From GCA-002722245 sp964230605 (lineage in GTDB: Bacteria > Bacteroidota > Bacteroidia > Flavobacteriales_C > GCA-002722245), in NCBI GenBank assembly GCA_964230605.1, contig CAXRIN010000086.1, positions 1 through 36,501 of the forward strand: a DNA stretch of 36,501 nt. The letters run 5' to 3'. The notes under the pieces were generated by a model, which ran no database searches, was not told where the DNA came from, and worked only from the letters and a program-made list of their open reading frames with translations. This document shows positions 35,518 to 36,501 of the stretch, one piece after another; position 1 is the first letter of the stretch; each line of letters starts with the position of its first letter. Made by a program: the position numbers and the translations under genes.

Positions 35518-35576
35518 TGTTGATTTTTAAAAACAACTTTGCTGAATTTGATTGAAATACGTATTCAATATCTCTC

Positions 35577-35609
35577 TTGCAACCTCGCTAAAAAGAAAGC
35601 GTAAATTTG
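35577..35609 (+). promoter_or_regulatory. Promoter of the repeat lipoprotein gene
   Basis: TTG (35577-35579), 22-base spacer, TAAATTTG (35602-35609). The box ends nine bases before ATG 35619, so the transcript should be nearly leaderless. Confidence 0.55.
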
Positions 35610-35618
35610 ACGAGTTGC

Positions 35619-36236
35619 ATGTTAAGAGTTTTTACATACATATCGATTTTCCTTTTACTTACTAGTTGCTCTAGGGGTTTTAAGGATAGTTATAGTAGCT
35701 CTGGAAATGGTAGACAATTAAAACTGAAGTTTAATGATTCTTATGGCGGAGGAAATTCGGGCCGTAAAGGACAATTGGGATTTCGTGATTCTTACGGTGG
35801 TGGGAGTGGTAGAAAAAATCAAATAGGTTTTAGGGATTCATATGGGGGAAGTTCAGGTCGCAGAGGACAGTTAGGATTTCGTGATTCCTACAGTGGGGGA
35901 GGTGGTCGCAAAGCTCAAATTGGCTTCCGTGATTCCTATGGAAGTGGAGGGAATGGAAGAAAATCTCAATTCGGTTTTAGGGACTCCTATGGTGGTGGAA
36001 AAGGGACCAAAATCAAAACCAGATACAAACAAGACTCTTATGGAACTAGTTCCCGCCAAAGAAGAAGGGGATACAAAGATCCTGAGAAAAAATGGTGGGA
36101 TGTAAGAGGCAAGCAACGCAGACAAGGGAAGCCTTACCGACAAAGGAAATCGTATACTTCTAAAGATAAAAAACACACTATCCCCAAAAAGAAAAAGAAA
36201 ATCAACCGAACTACAAAGTTCGAGGGGCAGAAGTAA
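35619..36236 (+). CDS. Putative lipoprotein with tandem FRDSYGGG repeats
   Basis: 205 residues from ATG 35619; the longer frame would use a TTG inside the -7 box. A lipoprotein signal (FTYISIFLLLTSC, Cys17 in lipobox LTSC) is followed by about six tandem repeats of 16-17 residues with the pattern GFRDSYGGGSGRKxQ (roughly residues 35-135) and then a strongly basic tail (KQRRQGKPYRQRK; IPKKKKKINR). Its very high Gly/Ser/Tyr/Arg content and low complexity suggest a disordered or amyloid-like envelope or matrix protein, possibly binding polyanions. I do not recognise a family. Repeats vary by synonymous changes, so they are old or under selection. Confidence 0.7.
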   Translation: MLRVFTYISIFLLLTSCSRGFKDSYSSSGNGRQLKLKFNDSYGGGNSGRKGQLGFRDSYGGGSGRKNQIGFRDSYGGSSGRRGQLGFRDSYSGGGGRKAQIGFRDSYGSGGNGRKSQFGFRDSYGGGKGTKIKTRYKQDSYGTSSRQRRRGYKDPEKKWWDVRGKQRRQGKPYRQRKSYTSKDKKHTIPKKKKKINRTTKFEGQK

Positions 36237-36436
36237 CAGGATAAAAATCATGTTCTTCTTTGATTACTGTCATTTTTTCTGAGATTAAGGTGAAGGAGCT
36301 TTGAATTATAAATTTTAAAGCTATGATCACACTAAATCAAGGAGAAATTAAATTAGATATACTGATTCCCCACAATTATACCTAAACCGTAAGTTGAGTA
36401 CGGAGTGAACACCTTTCTTTACAGAAAAGATTGGTT

Positions 36437-36501
36437 ATGAATATTTTAAGGTTTATTGAAGAGTTTCCAGATGAACACAGTTGTATCACTCATTTTAAGA
36501 A
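36437..36501 (+). mobile_element. IS1595-type transposase, 5' end only
   Basis: The final 65 bases encode NILRFIEEFPDEHSCITHFK after ATG, matching the N-terminal FPDExSCxxHF helix of ISXO2-like/IS1595 transposases. The gene runs off the window. The left inverted repeat probably lies somewhere in 36360-36436 but I cannot fix its boundary. The stretch 36237-36436 otherwise has no supported gene, only a 20-codon frame from 36322. Confidence 0.7.

Noticed and set aside
35306..35536. 76-residue minus-strand frame overlapping the thr leader
   Set aside because: It runs through the promoter and the CTCAGAG repeat in a different frame from the Thr/Ile-rich peptide and has no family resemblance.
35720..36010. 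Regularly spaced repeats resembling a CRISPR array
   Set aside because: The period is 48-51 bases in one reading frame, encoding degenerate FRDSYGGG repeats with no unique spacers.
35871..36251. 126-residue hydrophobic minus-strand frame
   Set aside because: Antisense shadow of the Gly/Arg/Ser-rich repeat gene.

Overview
The window looks like a chromosomal segment of a gliding-type Bacteroidota, probably a Flavobacteriales lineage. The support is low GC, -7 boxes of the TAnnTTTG type, Shine-Dalgarno-poor starts, type IX secretion (T9SS) sorting domains, a PorP/SprF protein next to an OmpA/PD40 PorE-like protein, and surface proteins rich in PKD and HYR repeats. The family assignment is inference; no rRNA or tRNA is present.

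Layout. (1) 1-3133: a secreted YwqK/MORN-like repeat protein and a GT4-type glycosyltransferase. (2) 3134-11543, minus strand: a double-ATPase peptide ABC protein, a fructosamine-kinase gene cut by one in-frame stop, a small lipoprotein, an FkbM methyltransferase, and a 1465-residue PKD protein with a type B T9SS sorting domain. (3) 11648-15571, plus strand: secreted M43 metalloprotease, PorP/SprF, PorE-like OmpA protein, packed with overlapping ends. (4) 15714-20147: a decayed block. A PAS/Aer-like chemoreceptor has a frameshift and loses its signalling domain at an abrupt junction with an N-terminally truncated surface protein, which itself carries a frameshift and a Trp-to-stop change. (5) 20261-25338: the most interesting block. 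A NrtR-like Nudix/winged-helix regulator is followed, behind a consensus promoter with two inverted repeats, by an SPFH scaffold protein, a NAD-kinase-fold protein and a 760-residue fusion of an isochorismatase-fold domain (catalytic triad replaced), an APH-like kinase and a dual-specificity phosphatase. (6) 25399-35201: a DODA-type dioxygenase, a ybbP/ybbA/tesA-like cluster, and a thrABC operon. (7) 35202-36501: a Thr/Ile-rich leader peptide for the thr operon, a lipoprotein of tandem FRDSYGGG repeats, and the start of an IS1595-type transposase running off the end.

Three small dispersed repeat types occur between genes: a CCCTCAGAG/CTCTGAG hairpin family (4941-5060 and 35490-35517), a GGCC hairpin family with a BIME-like pair (28961-29037, plus a copy at 4978-5005), and a 105-bp hairpin-rich insert bounded by a 16-bp direct repeat (26281-26417).

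How the genes may work together: the thr genes form a textbook pathway from aspartate to threonine, apparently controlled by attenuation. The T9SS-related genes export or anchor the PKD and protease products. The Nudix-controlled operon looks like a NAD- or ADP-ribose-sensing system built partly from pseudoenzymes; no described system with this exact architecture is known to me.
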